Positions 35,306-49,543 are shown, counted from the stretch's first letter. The stretch is 64,000 nucleotides of DNA from Paragonimus westermani (GCA_008508345.1 QNGE01001681.1:64691-128690); one strand, 5' to 3'. A program made the numbers and translations. Notes: generated by a model from the sequence alone, not told the origin.

Positions 35306-37373
35306 ATATCGGACGTGGTTCTACAAATTCAGCAATAAACAATTTAAATATGGAGCAACTTACGACCAGGTTTACAAGCGCATACAACAGTGCAGCAGAA
35401 ACGTGACAAAGTGTCCGATTAATTCCAGCGGTAAAACATGTTGTGGGTTACAGTTACTCATATAAACAAATATGGTAGAATATGGTAGAAATTGAAGTGT
35501 TAGTATGAAAGCCGAATACAGTTTAATTGTTCACGTACGATGTAGTGTTTATGGAAGGGAAATAAATTTCACCGTATCAAGCAGTTAGGAGTAAAGGCGA
35601 GTATTACAAACGGAAGTCGCATAAATTCGGAGATGAGGGCATACTACTGTCAACTTGTGAGTAGAAGAAAGTGAAATGTGAAATAGGAGTTCACAGTGAC
35701 CTTTATCTTCGATATGTATTGTCCCACTGAAGCATGGTTTAAATACCCCACTGTAGTGTTACAACTTTAATCCAAACCGCCCGCTCTACCGTACGCGTAG
35801 AATGCTCACCTGTCTGGAGACTGTGTGGCGTGAGCCACTAGCCAAATCGGTGCTAGAATTGTCCTAAACGCATACGCAGATAAGGTCTGGTTAACTGGAC
35901 ACTCGTCCACTACCGTCTCTACGCTGTCAGACATAAAAGTATAGAAAAACATCCACGGGTGTCAATCATAAGTGATTTTTCATGTTGAACACCACTCACG
36001 TCCGATCCCAGCTTCCTTAGTCAAACTCACTTTCCAGCCAACCTCCTTCAGAACATACTAGACTACAGTGTCGCTCTTTCAAAGTCCGCATTAGTTTGAC
36101 ATTGTAACCCCTGCTGCCGGGAAGAAAGTCAAAAACCTTTTTATCCTAACGTCACTAAACTTCCCTACATCAAAAAACTTAGCAAACTTTGTGCTGTGAA
36201 CTTCCGCACGCAATTAAGTCTTTGAAATATCCGCAAACATTTTAAGGTCACAATGCGCCCTTTCCTAAGTTAAACGTTGCCAATTAATGTTTAGTGACGT
36301 ATAGATCTTAGGCTGTCTGTGGTTAACAATGATTCGTACCCAAAACTTTGGCGGCGCTGGTGAAGTTGCGTGGAGCAAAAGTAGCTCGCCTAACGAGTCT
36401 TTGTGGAAAAGACAACGTACCTAACACACAGTTTGAGTCGAATACTTTAATCGTGTATCGTGCAACCTGCGACAACCCAACAATCACTTCAGCTGGCATC
36501 TCTTAACCTTATGTACCTGCTTTTGTGTTACACTTCATATTACCTCGCACCTGAATTTTTACTATCAAGCACAAGTCCCCATAACGCGACCTCAACATTG
36601 AATTTGTTGTTGGTGGTAAGTAAATTCTATTTGTTCATTTTACAGCACCTTCCAGCTGGTTAGACTGAACTGCTAATAATCAGGTGACTAGGTGAATGGC
36701 AAAATGGGATTCGTTGGTAGCTCGATGACTAAAAGCACAGAGTTTTGTTGGACCAAATTAGCCATAAGGTTAAGGTGAATTCAACAAGAACCACTGAGCA
36801 ACTGCCAGTCTGACCAAAAGTGTAGGGTCGCACACAGAGAAAAAACACAAGCGAATGCGTAAATGTCGCCAGTTAGAATCGAATAAGTAATCGACAAACA
36901 ACTGTTCTTAATCAACCGTTTGAAATAGGTCATGATCTACGATTAACTTAAGCAATCATTTCCACATTTTGAATTACTTTTTACGCATAGAACGCACGCA
37001 AATGCTAGCGTCTGAAGAGTGTTCCACAGAAAAAGTATTCGAAAGTAGGGGTCAACAGAACTTTTACTTTACAGTTCAGGCAATAAATCATGTGAAATAC
37101 TGATCCTAGACCAGAGCGCAACAGTCACTCTGGAACTTCAGAAATTCAAATTATATGATGACGTAAGCAGGGGATGGGTAACAAATTGCTAGGACTTTAC
37201 TGAGTGACAAAATTGTGCGTTAGCGTTGCACATAAGGAATGGTTGTTAAGTTGGCGGAATAAGACAAGACTGTCAAAAGCATGTGACAATATTCTTGTCC
37301 TTGTGAGCTAAACTGGACGAATGCACTCCAACAAACTTGTGAGAACATACGCCTTGGCTCCATGCCAAACCGC

Positions 37374-37420
37374 ACTAGCTCAAAACGACAATTATTTTAT
37401 AATTATCGTTTTGAGCTAGT
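37374..37420. repeat. 47-nt near-perfect hairpin
   Basis: Arms of 22 bases (ACTAGCTCAAAACGA...) are reverse complements with one mismatch that pairs as G-T in RNA, around a TTT loop. It lies about 440 bases downstream of the D1 entry exon in an RPTP intron. No coding or transposon context is seen beside it. Confidence 0.9.
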
Positions 37421-37860
37421 GGTTTCAGCTGCGTGAATGATTTGTTTCCGTCACTAATGTGAAACTTCTTCTGACAGAGATCAGCTGAGAAACAACACAT
37501 CTGATGATACGTCTCCAGAAGGACAACAAATGACCTTGTGATTGGTAGTAAAAACTAGTTCCTACAATAAACTTAGCAAATTAGCTTGGTCGAAAACTGA
37601 GCTCGTGGTAGATATCAGTCTTCCTTGTCCTGACGTAAGAGAGAGGTATTACTCGGTAATAAATTTTCACCTCATTTAAACATCTGCTGGACTGAAAGTA
37701 ACTTATGAGAAACTACTTTTAACGGTATACTCTGTAGTACTGTTCGTCTTATGGATTATACCTTGGGTAAACAAAACCTCGAAAAGGCTAGCTGTTAGGT
37801 AAAAATCAATACATTCCCAAGGAGAATCAAAAAACGTACTAACTGACGAAGAAAACTTAC

Positions 37861-37992
37861 CTTAAACTCCTCCCTGAACATAATGTTGTTTTCAGCAGAG
37901 CCAACTGAGTAAAGGGCATCATAGTTGGAAATGTTTGCTTGCCCCCGGCTGATTAGTTTGTGATGGTGAATAACAATAGAGAACCGAATGAA
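37861..37992 (-). CDS. RPTP exon: N-terminal edge of catalytic domain D1 (FREEFK)
   Basis: A 132-bp exon of 44 codons, phase 0 to 0. The acceptor tttcctccag and donor AAG/GTAAGT are both near consensus. It ends ENNIMFREEFK, which corresponds to the F-x-x-EF helix that opens classical PTP domains (compare the generic FxxEYExL). The preceding part (about 30 residues, including NISNYDALYSVG) is the linker from the juxtamembrane exon. The next exon starts NLHNVSEKN, giving the expected EFxxL run across the junction. The fit to the PTP fold is good but the sequence is divergent. Confidence 0.78.
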
Positions 37993-40900
37993 CTGGAGGA
38001 AATTTTAGGCATGTAAGACTGGTTTTATACGCTACCTGCTTGGATAGACGTGCAAAATATCATAATACAGGTGATGCATCAAACCAGTAGAAAAAACATG
38101 CTCACAGATACGTTGTGTCGGTCAATCAGAACAAGGTAATTGACAGCATTCTTACAACATACATCAACTATTTAGTTTGGTAAGCGAGCAAACTTGTTGC
38201 CCTTGTTACAGGAAACGTTCTTAATACAAATCATATTTGGCAACCTATGGATTAATCAACATCAGTAGCCGAAGTACCGAAAGACAAACCCAGCAACAGT
38301 TTGGATAGCGAACACCGTAGTTACTAACTGGCTCTCTCCAGCACAAGTGATATTTACACATTATTTATTTGTACACAGTTTCACGGGCCTTGTCAGATAT
38401 ACTTCAGAACGCGTGCTATAAATTAGTGAGTATTAGAAACGTTCACCTCTAAAGAAAACACATTCCGCAGTATAACCACAGTCGCCAGATAACGTTCTTA
38501 ATCCATAAGAAAGTTTCCTCAGGGGCAGTTCAATCCACTCACTCCTAACAAGACCACTGATTATATCAACATAATGATTCTGGAATTACTGTAATATTTT
38601 CTTCTACCAAAGTTTCAACCCCAATTGTCGAGCGAAAAAGTAACTCTAGATCATTTAGGTCATTTAGGTGTTTTAAATAAAGTGAAAGTTTATTGGATTT
38701 TTCAATCACTGGGCCGCTAGAAAGTTGGCTTGTCAGCCGGCAAAACGCTCGTGCCGTCGGAAGTAATATATATATATATATCATGTAGTTTGATGTAATG
38801 GACTGCAAGACTCTAAATCTACTGATATGCTAGCTTGTTACACTGTTTAACATTAGTCTGTCGATGAGTTCAAATAACCGATACGCTGACCTATGCGTGC
38901 TTTATCTGGGTGTGTTTACTGCAGAAATTCACCCCTTCATGCCTACATGAAGGTGTTTCTTCGTAGCTCTGGTTACAGATATAAAAACGCGGAAATAGAT
39001 CTGAGAACGAAAAGGTAGTCTTAGCCCGTGAGGAATTCTGTTAGAAACCCATTTGCTTGCATTCGAATGCAAGCTAACGATGGCTTCAGCAAACTGTCTT
39101 TCTGTATTCTCACTACACCAAACTCAAAGTTGCATGGAGCTGTACACGAGCAATTATTTATTTAAACAACCGACTGAACTAAAGGAGGACAACCATGTTC
39201 ATTGTACAGTACGCAGAAACTGGAAAAAATTAAATATAAAAGACTCCTTTTAGCCATAGTGGCTTTAATAAAGACATCAGTGATTTGGAAACCCTAGTCT
39301 AGTTTATGGTTTGCTAGAAATCTCACTATCCGAATCACAATTATCTGGTCACACATGACTCATAAATGTACGACGGTTATCATCTATAAGGTACTGATAG
39401 ATGTCAGCATACTCTGAGGTAATTAAAGGCGGAATTTGACGTTAGTTTGACAGAGTTAACCGTTATTAGCATGATGTTCAGTTAGAACCATCAGTTAACT
39501 TAAAAATTCTTGAACAACATACTCTGCGTTATCCTCAATTGGTTTGCATTGTTTTATGAATAATCACAAGTAGTACTAAGCTACGCAAATGCCAGTAACT
39601 TACTCGATACATATTCGAATTCTCGGCAAACTAAAATGTATTGTATTGAAATGCACGCCAATAAGACGTGGATTAAACAGTTCTCCGTTAGGTATTTCGT
39701 TCTGATAATAACATGGTCTTTCAAACGTACGACTGGAATTCATTGATACATTACATTTCCACCATTTAGAAAAGTTCTATTTGGCCCGTTTATTAATAGC
39801 ATAAATCTTTACGACTACATCATCGGAAAAGGAAGGGTTTACCACGAACGCCTGTAGAAAACTTCTCAACACATCTGACCAAGCACGTACATAAGTTCAT
39901 GTGTTTAACTAAACCGAATTTCAGTAAGACAGAAGTACAACGGATCAAACTCGCATGGGGTTCTTTCACCTTGTACAAAAAAGACCATAATTTGTTTTTC
40001 AACAGAGAGCAGTGTGACCAAAGTGCTAACTTAAACGAGAATTAATTTTTGGTAAACGGGTATGAATGTGGAAGTGCTCAGACCCCGGCGTGTCTCAAGA
40101 GTTCCACCGGTGGTCCACTTGGCCTGTGAAGATATGATGTTCGTCTTGTTAGTTTTTATTAAGAAAGAGCAGCAAGCTTTCTATAACTAGATATTATGAT
40201 TATGTCAGATGGTTCACAGATCCAAAAAGCTCCAAGAAACAACAAGATAAATTGAAATGTGAGGAGAAACAGACACATGATATGTCACAGTTGAGCAATG
40301 AAGTATATCTAAGCGGTACACTGATAAGATTTACCATGATATTCAGGTAACAAATGTCAAACCGACGAAAAAACAAACTTAAAAATCTTTTAATTAGTGA
40401 GAGTGTCTTTGGTGTGTGATATCACCGGCTGACCGTCATTGGTGGTCGAACAAATTAGTGAACACCTCCAAATATCAAAACGTGTAGCCCGAGTTGGGTG
40501 GAGCGCTGCCACAGCCAGCCTACCCCAACTGAATGTTGGTTCTACCAGCATCGCACCCTGTTCAATTAAAGCTCAAAATTTATTAGAATGATCTCTCAGT
40601 CGTCTTATGTTTGGTGCTAAAAAGTCCGCTAATTATCAGGAAAGTACGCCTATAGTTTTGTTGGTTACAATCAAGTCATCTGTTAAATCCTAACAAGCTG
40701 TTGAGAAAGTACACACCGCTCAACTTCTCAGATATCATCGTTAACCAAGTACCTAAACTTCGCTCTGTAAACCCTACGCGGACATTTCCAGTAAGAACAT
40801 CACAAAGTTTGGTACACGGCGTTAGGTTCGTAAGTTTACTTTTGGCTGATGGCCCATACTGCAAGTTAATCTTGTTCAGGGGGCTTTGAAGTGGAAAAAC

Positions 40901-43046
40901 ATATCTCAGCAACAACTACAACCTTTTGTCGCAATCATCCAATTCATCATCGACGTTTTCGGTCGTTATCGCGATCAGAATTTTAAAATTGTGGCATTCC
41001 ATGAAATAATCTAAGCCAACTGATGGATTCACGTGACACTACAGTCAACAGAACTGAATAACAGATTACTGTTCGCAAATCAGTGATTAAGTTCAACTCA
41101 TTGTGGCAAATACACCTTACATAAAGACACCATAAAACTCGCTACATACTCGTCCATCAATGTGCTAGGAAGTGCTGAGTTCGAAATTGTTAACAAATTA
41201 GGAACAGGCAAACAAAAATCCAGGAAAACAGGAGGGACCGTTACAGAACGATGGTGCCTAATATAACCCGCTCAGGCAACGTGCTGTTGCAGAACAGTGA
41301 AAACATTAGACGTATGCCAGAAACATGAATGGATCGGTCAACAGGCCATCCCGATAACAATCAATTTGTGAATGTGTATACAGTGAAGTGGTATTTCACT
41401 TTTCAATTGTCACTGCCTTCAGGAACCGAGAAAGCTATTGTCTTTCTAATACCGTTTTCCAAGTTTCCCTCAGGCACAGTTGAAGCAGTCTAAATCTTTC
41501 TTTGGCGTGTAAATTAAAAAATATTTCTGAGTAGTAAAAATGTAGCTTAGCGTACTTGACATAAACTTTCGAGAAACTGAGTTTGGTTATTTTCACAGGC
41601 CAAACAGAATCTTGCAATGAATGAACCCGTAATGTATTAGTCACGTCAGAAGATCCTGCTCAGATTTATGGATTTTTGCGCTCTCGGGCTTGTTCTGGGT
41701 CAAAATTCACTGCGTATTTGTTAAATCAGCATGTATGAGAATGTACCCGACACTCACAAAATGGGGTACACCTACTGTTGTAACCATAAAATAAACTTGG
41801 CTTGTCACGTTGATTACAGCTGAACACCCGTCGCCAGATATAGGAAGGCGTTTAGCAAACGTGAACAGCATTCTCCAATATTGACGTGTCTGTACATCCG
41901 TTATTAATACAGCGGTGCTGGTTTACATGTTAGCATATCTTGCACAATAAACATCCACGTTTCAAATCGTTTTTCCTAGTTTTCAAACTTCCCGACATCA
42001 CCGGCTGTTAGCAATTTTGGCTTTTTGGTGTTGCACTACGTTACACAGTGGTGATGCTGTGTATTGTATAGTATTGATATTATTTCAGAAAAATTGACAA
42101 CGCTGAGAAAAAACTATAAGGCTAACTAGGAATTTACGGTTAGAAATGCATTTATTTGTCGAGGAGCACAAACTATCTGCTTACTGTTAGTGATATATTC
42201 GAGGAAGTTCAAAGTGTGACGAACACAACATTAGGGCAACGTTGTGGCTAGTGTTACGTCAGAAAAAAACAGTAAAATGGACTTTTTCCAACCACTTATT
42301 ATCCCACTACACTATGTTTACACGTCTCCTACAAGTGAATCACTGTAGTGTGGTCTTGTCCCCAGACACACAACAAATACACCAATAGGCCATAGATCTT
42401 AACGTTTAGGTTTAATTGTCACGCAAGTTTTACGAGGCCAAGTCTAAATAAAAGCCACAGCCTAGCAAGTATGGTGGATAAAATTCGAGAAGTACAGGCC
42501 CATTGTTTTTACTTTGGGCTTATGAACTGTGTTACTACGTCGATCGCAAACCTCTGCTTATCCAAAGTTGTCATCAACATTGGAAAACTCTCCAACATAC
42601 ATGTATTTAGCTTACCAATCGTGATAGTTTATATCTTCACAACTAATTCTATACAATCCTCGAAAATTGAATAGTAATCAAGTACTCTTCAGGAGGCTGT
42701 ACCAATACCACCTTCATTCATCAGGAAGATTCACATTTAGTTTATCCCCGCTGGATACGCTCACGTTCAAATTGACGCATGTAAATCTTTGGTCACCATG
42801 GGCGTTGTTGGATCTGTTGAATTTCATCTGGTAAGCTTGGTTTATTTTCTTTCCGGATGGTGCAGAACGATGAATTTTTCTGAGGCTTGTTTGGTTTGTT
42901 TAAAGAAAGCCGATCCCCAAATTCACCTGTATTAGACTTTGATATGTACAGTGAACGATCATGTTAAATAATGTACCACAACTACACACAGAACGTTCGC
43001 TTTCTTCATGCTTTATAACTACCATTGACCATTCATTGAGACTTAC
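37993..43046. other. RPTP intron of about 5 kb
   Basis: No exon or transposon remnant recognised on either strand apart from a short TA tract at 38764-38782. Frames of 60-80 codons occur without motifs. Confidence 0.5.
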
Positions 43047-43170
43047 CTCAATGGTATTGCTGGGCTTGCTCTCATCTTCATCTACAACCGGCTGTTTTAA
43101 TGAGCTCATTTCCTGTTGACTGGTGGCTGTTTCCTGACTCATGTTTCGCTGCTCCGTTTTGAACGCCTTC
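43047..43170 (-). CDS. RPTP exon: cytoplasmic juxtamembrane region
   Basis: A 124-bp exon, phase 2 to phase 0. It completes the Trp codon split at the membrane exon and encodes a polar, charged segment rich in Gln, Ser and Glu (begins KAFKTEQRN, ends KPSNTIE). The donor is a consensus GAG/GTAAGT; the acceptor cccggcag lacks a strong pyrimidine tract. No domain is recognisable, which is normal for the linker between membrane and D1. Support is positional (between TM and D1 exons, same strand) and arithmetic: the length fits the phases on both sides exactly. The following exon at 37992 also begins in phase 0. Confidence 0.6.
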
Positions 43171-46100
43171 CTGCCGGGTAACTTGTGCATCCCGTTAGTC
43201 CACACCCGAGGTGAGATAGCACCTTTGTTGTGATTGTGTCAAGCAGCAATGTATAAATCCTAATCCTCCCGATTGCCTTTTCTGACGTGTATTAGGTCTG
43301 GTAGATAGTCCGGTTAACCCGGCCGTCTGAGTGAGTTGTCGAGTGCGCATTACTATGTGAATTATTTTAAGTCGTCAAGAGCGATTTGCTAGAGAATCTT
43401 CCGCGCTAAATTTGCATGTGGTGAACGAGAACTAATCTCATTCCTGTGAACTGTTTGTGGTACGTCACAGTCAAAAAGGTAATTTCAGTGCAATTATTAC
43501 CTTATTGGATAAAAATGAAGTAATTTTCTGGTTTGACATCAAAAGTGAAACAGATGGATTAGCGTTAGCGATCTATGTTCATTTGCTTGCTGATAAAGGT
43601 CATGAGCCTAACTTGGATGTATTGTGATCGGGGTCAACGTTAGCCTCAACAGCAGCTTGGTATATTCTAGAAATACCGCATGACAAACAGATAATTAAGC
43701 AAGATTGGTGAGAACCACCAGAAACGTAGATGTTGCTAGCAAATCAATGGCTGTGGCACGGCGCTATATATGGCTCGGTTCCTGATCGACGGCAGCTAAC
43801 CGCTTCATTTAACAAACTAGCCATGGTCATACTAGTTCGTAAGCAATGTGGTTTATAGTAATGAACACTGGAGGCATTTATGAATTACGTATATTGTCGT
43901 CAGTCAGAGCTATTTAGCAAGGAAGTTGGAGTAATCTTGCCTCTAAGTAATCGTAGAAAAAAATTAGCACTCCCCGAACGATGTCATCGGCACACCAGTA
44001 TATTTTATTAGGTCAATTTTTCGAACGATGCTGTGAATGTGACTAATTGCAAAAATTCAATAAACAGGAATGCAAACTACGATTTCACAGTTATTTCTCT
44101 CACATCAATCTGAGGCACTTTGAAGAGGAATAAAAGAACTAGTGAAGGTCAGCATAAAGAGCACGTAAAGCCGTTGCAGTGTTTGTAGTAGTGAAAATAC
44201 CTAGTACGAATTAACGTGACGAGTTGTTCAAATGTTGATCGACCTGTTCAGAAGGGTCCGACCAAAGGTAGATGTCCTTATTGACAGCACTGTCGATTCG
44301 AATTGAACGGTCATCACAACAGATGTGCTGCTCATCAGTTAAAACACTGTAAACGACCGATTCTGGATGAATGAACCACGCCATGGTGACCCTAAAACTA
44401 TCGTGTTTCATTAACAGCAGAATTCATACGTGCTCACTATTCACAGACCATATAGGATCAACGTTCGTGCGTTAGCCGGATTACACAGAAAACTTGTACA
44501 CAAACACAGCTTAAAACTTCTGAGGCAACCGCGATAAAACCTAATCATATCTGGTGACAGGATGCTTGGTTTTGTTGGTGTGACCTCAATTTTATGTCTC
44601 ACAAACCGAATACACAGTATGTCTTAGAACGAGTCATTTTGTTTGCTTTTGAAGACGGTGAAAAACTTCGTAACTAGTGGTAACAGGGCCACTCTGTTTA
44701 CGTGGCAGTATTTCATGAAGAGTTTCTTAGTTTTCAGGATCAAACTTGCGAGCAAGTTTGTCAAGGAGACACCAAAAACTTTGCAAAACGGTTGAAGATT
44801 TCTGACCTGGTGCCTGCTCACGTACTTCGGTTTAACAGCTGACTGACTGTAATCGTACGCTTATTGGATAGACGGAGCAGAATCGTATGCAAAAATGACA
44901 GCCATACTTACACAAATAGCAAACCTTAGGGGTCATTTCTTTGATAACATGAAGTTGACTTCTTGATGGAAACTAGCGGGATAATTGATTTGATATAATT
45001 TTGGTTAAAAATGGAAGTAAGATGGAGTGCATGAAGAAGTGACTTTTAACTGCAAACAGGTGGTTGCATATCGTAAATTAGGACGGACTGCCATACTGTA
45101 GGTTCCATCCAACAGGAATTATCTATTTTAGGAATACTGTTTATGGTAGAACACACGTATTCCGAGATTCAAAGGTTTTTCTTGGAAGCGTGCAGAGAAA
45201 AGAATGACCGCGAACGTAGGATAGTTTTGATGATGCGCTCTCACGGTTTGCACCGGTTACCATGAGTTCATGGAACAAGAAGTTGATAAGTTAGTTTCTA
45301 ATACCAAACACTAGCATGAGTCGCACGTGTACCCAATGAATATGAGGTCAGCTGCCGAGGCTCAGAGGTGCAGCATTGTTTATGAACGCAACCACGTTGA
45401 ACAAGACAGCTTTATGTAGATGGTTGTTGACTGGTTATGTCATAAGCATCTCGAAAACACAATTCACAGTTAAATTCGATGAGTATTGGTCATGATGTTA
45501 GTCTTGACACATAATTCACTCTTGTCTTTGGCTTCTGTGTGTCTACTAGGTTCAACTCAGTTTCACCGAGGATGACTAGTATCCGGATGACCCATCAGCA
45601 GCTCTTATGTAAGCTGGACTACTGTCATTATGCACTCCTATTAGACTCAGTACTTGCTTGCTGTCCAGTCAAGTTTTGTGAGGAGAAATAAATTTCTCCA
45701 TCCTCATGGTAGTAATTTTTCAAAAAAACCCGCTGTTTTTCGGTCAAATTGCTGAGAGCAAATAAATTTTGCCAGTTCAGGTAAATGAAAACTGAAACTC
45801 GTATATTCAAGTAAGTGTTGTTCATTTACCCATCAATAAAGGTAACCACTGGTAATATGCATCTGCTGCATTTGCTGCGAGTTATCCACTACTCAATCAG
45901 AGGATGTACTCAAATGTGTGGCGAGGTTAAACAGGGGCAGCGGAATTTACACACCTGTCCGGTCCACATGGGTTGGACAATGCAGGTCAAGCTATTCATT
46001 CTTTCTGATAAACAAATTGAGAATAACACAACGTTATGAGCAGGTTGTAGTACTCTACTTTCCAACCATCTCGAATGGCTTTCCTCAGGAGTGTTGTAGT

Positions 46101-49100
46101 CCAAATAGTTGCTCGCGAAGTAGATTCAGTTTGATTGATAAGAACACTGACATTTAGATAGGCATGCGATAAGGTGTCCTCGTGGACAGTGCAAATTCAC
46201 TTGGTCTATGCGATTGCAAGTAAACAATTTGATGTGCTCTCCTCATTTAAACGAATTTATCCCCACCTAGTTAGGCGGCTGTTTAACATGAGATAATCAG
46301 AAAGCTAATAGTAAAATAAATTCGTTTTACAACTTTGCTTCAATCGTGGGCGCTTGAATTCCATGAAAACAAGCATTTAAACGAAGTGTTGAACCGACAT
46401 CTCAATCCAGAGAGTGGACGGCGGTCGTATATAAATTGACGATGACAAGATCTAATGAATCACTGTTTTAAAACTTTCAAAAAAGATGGTGGTTGAAGTC
46501 TAATCGATAAAACTGTACAGTATATAAAAACATTTTCGGATTACCAGCAATCCGCAGAAATTAAACAAAGAGGCAATAATGATTTGCGACCAAACGTCTA
46601 CGTGAAATGCAATTTGCATCTCTTCCGCCGATTATCTAACGCAGGGTGTTACGCTCTTCCTTATTTCATTCACTCTGGTGTGCGTTGAGTTGAAGTACAT
46701 TCCTTGTCAGAAATATTTAAGTTCCTGCAACGGCAGGTGATATGATGACCGATGGAGAACATATGAGAAGGCGTTCAATTGTAGGTAAATGAATGCGATG
46801 ATTTTTGGGAGCGACACAATATTTATTTCAGTTTAACGTCTGTCGTCTCGTTATGAATGTTCACAAAAACCGTTTCATCGAAATGGTGCGTAATACTATC
46901 CTCTTCACGAACAGCCTTATGACCAGTATTTTTGTTGACGATAGTTTGATTCTCCTTTCAGAATAGGTTATGGGAAATTCTTTATGCAGAATTTCGTTCA
47001 ACAATTTCTCCTCTGCCGTTAGTCCATTTTCTAAGCTTATGGGCAGAGTACTGCAAGACCACTAGTGCTGTTTTGAATGGGACAACAAATAACATAGTTG
47101 GGATCACATAAAGCCATGCTTGAGCTCGCTGGTGAAGAATCCATTAAGTTTAGAAAAACCTGCGCGTGTTATGAAGAAACTCCAAACTTTGAACAGAAGA
47201 TGACATTGGAATCCTCTTATCGCATGCAATCCAAAGGGAAGTATAATTCTATTACAGTGAAGGGTTAAACTGCGTGTTAGGGTTACAACCATTTCACCTG
47301 TGCAGACTAGGCTAAAAAGAGGAAGGTCCCATTAGAATAGAAAGTTTGTTGACAATTTCTCATTTAAATTGTACGATATTTTTTGTGTCGTGAATCACGT
47401 CTAAGAATATAGAACTGGCACCCTCTAACAGTAATCTTTGGTCTTTGAACGTAGTATGTTATCAACTTGTCACAAACCACTTTGTGTGACAATTGAGCTG
47501 AGTAGATCGTTATAATTTGACAACCAGTTACTGTCAACCACAGTTTTCGACATCGTGTAGATTTTTAGCCATCAAATTTCAAAACGAAGCACCCAACCTT
47601 CTTTTAGAGCTTAGTAGGGCACATCACTGCTACGACGGTGGGTAAAGATCGGCTGTCTTTTCATGAGTCAAACGACTTCGTCAATGCGCACTAGCCTTAT
47701 TTACAGGTTATCACAATCACTACGCAGCTTTCAACCAAGTTAAGTCAAGAGTATTAAAGAAACTTAACCGATGGATCACTGTTCTTCTTTGAAAGTTAAG
47801 ACGAAGTCCAATAGTTATAATGAAGGAGACCCGATAACTTTTCGTGGGAGTGTTAACCTTCAAAGAAAAACCCCGTCAGGTACACAAACCTTACCTGTAG
47901 TGAAATTTAGTTGTTGCGCGATATACGTGGTACCGTCGCACCGTAAGCAAATGTACGTTAAAACACACTGAGTTAACCAGTTACACAGTCACTGCTAAAT
48001 TTCCAGTGCACTACCACTGGTAGCCCAGTTCGGTGGAAAAACGGACCATAAACCCATAGTTCATTCCAAAGTTTATTGTTCCCACAAGCTCCTTCTGAAG
48101 GCGGTCAGGTAGCTTTAGTAGTGGTAGTAGTGGTAGTAGTAGCAGTAGCAGTAGTATCGATGCGAGGCTGGCTTATAAGGGCTGCCTCCATCTCTGCGAC
48201 TCGTTTTTCGTCCGTAACCATGTGAGAGATCAAGGTGACAGTTGTGAGACATTGCAATTTATTTAGTATGACTGGCCAAACGTCAGTGTTTTCTCTGCTC
48301 GACGCACTGTTCAGTTTTGGTGCGCGCACTGAAACTTGGACCGTCTTCCAGAGGATTCGCAGGCTTGATGGTTTTCTTCTTAATTGATTGGATTTAATGG
48401 ATGGATCGAGGTTGACGCGCTTGGTGCATTAACACAGTCTAGCGAATGAATTTTAGACAACAACGCCACCGAGTTACCCGTGGAAAGTCAAAGCCGTGTG
48501 CCTAATGAAGACTAGACAATCCTGACCAGTGGTAGCGCTGCCCGTCCTAAATGTCCTTTTCTAACAAAGAATCACTGAATTCGCTTTAGTTATGGTTACC
48601 AGAGTGATCAACCGCTGCTGAGGTTTGAAAGGGTCTTCCATCGTGCTTATTAGAAACAGCGGAGCTCGCTCGTGGACTGGGAGCCTACTGATCACCATCG
48701 GATTGTACTTCCTGTCGGTTTTATGATCAAAACTAGTGGGTTTTCGTTGACTGACCTTTATCCGCGTAAGCTGAAAGGATAAAACAGCGGGATTTGTTCT
48801 ATTCTGCAGGCATTGTTTGTTCAGCGCAGTCTGGACCAAGTCTTCTTCGTAGGATATCACACTGAGTACTATCCGAACAAAGGAAATTCAGAACCTGATC
48901 TCAGCTGTTTTATTGATTACACAGCTGTTCACTTTGAACAGGAGGAATGAAAGGTGATCCAATATTAAACACCGCTGAAACAATGGAGCACTATGCTAAC
49001 GAAGGGGTCATCTCAACTAAACGCTCATCTCGATTTCTTCATCAGTGTTTCTTAGATTACCATATTCTTCACAAGGCAGACAATAATTGTCCTTTCAACT

Positions 49101-49413
49101 CTAGCTAATACTCTATTACCAAGATATAGTGAGAAAACTAGATTATCATAAATGGAATTAATTTGCTTAAATGGACCAAACTCCTCCGCGAATTATTTCA
49201 ACAGTGACTATTATACACGGGTACGTACGCATCAAGCAGACCACCGCTACTTCAGAATGTAATTTTGCAAAAACCTCTGTGAGATAAGTATGAAACCACG
49301 CACTAATATGTAAGCAAAACTGGCTGATAGGAACAGGGTTACTGATAAAATATCCTAAAGTGCGTAGGTTTCATTACAGTGTGACAAAGTAGAAATGCGC
49401 TTGTTGAACATAC
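43171..49413. other. RPTP intron of about 6.2 kb
   Basis: No transposon coding remnant was recognised. Two minus-strand frames have exon-like sequence without a phase that fits the gene: 48105-48329, ending in a Thr-rich run from the TAG repeat, and 48750-48860 (begins VISYEEDLVQTAL) with a donor-like AAAG/GTCAGT. Confidence 0.45.
48117..48158. repeat. Trinucleotide repeat (TAG/TGG/CAG)
   Basis: An imperfect run of TAG, TGG and CAG triplets. On the minus strand it would encode a Thr/Ala-rich tail ending at a stop. Confidence 0.85.
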
Positions 49414-49543
49414 CACGATTCTGCTTTTCGACGTCTCGCTTTCTTGAACCGTTTTGCCAAAATCACAATCACCAGCAAAAAGATGGAAATGGCAGCAACC
49501 AACAATCCAGTTAGCAGCCATTGAGCCCATACAGGAAATGACC
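49414..49543 (-). CDS. RPTP exon: transmembrane segment and basic stop-transfer
   Basis: A 130-bp exon, phase 1 to phase 2. It encodes SFPVWAQ, a hydrophobic helix of about 22 residues (starting WLLTGLLVAA, ending VIVILA) and then a strongly basic stop-transfer (KRFKKARRRK). That layout puts the N-terminus outside and the C-terminus in the cytosol. The acceptor is ...ttctctaaag and the donor GTG/GTATGT. The phase-1 entry is typical of exons following extracellular modules such as fibronectin III. The last codon is split TG|G and is completed by the juxtamembrane exon at 43170. On its own this could be the membrane exon of any type I receptor; the phase match to PTP exons on the same strand is what ties it to the phosphatase. 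Confidence 0.75.

Larger units (their letters stand above)
17935..49543 (-). other. Receptor-type protein tyrosine phosphatase gene, multi-exon, partial at both ends
   Basis: This is the locus-level entry for the minus-strand gene whose exons are listed separately. The product is a single-pass membrane phosphatase with a short juxtamembrane segment and tandem cytoplasmic PTP domains: D1 with an intact catalytic core and D2 that is degenerate. It would remove phosphate from phosphotyrosine at the inner face of the plasma membrane. Exons were joined by GT/AG borders and codon phase; phases match from the membrane exon to the D1 active-site exon, although one exon near 31.1 kb was delimited partly by phase. 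The ectodomain, signal peptide, end of D1 and C-terminus were not located. One intron hosts a Ty3/gypsy element of the same orientation. Domain order TM-D1-D2 matches LAR, PTPRA and similar RPTPs; the subfamily cannot be set without the ectodomain. Confidence 0.88.

Noticed and set aside
48750..48860. Minus-strand exon candidate VISYEEDLVQTAL between the membrane and juxtamembrane exons
   Set aside because: Its phases (2 to 0) would break the frame into the 43170 exon, which already joins the membrane exon perfectly.
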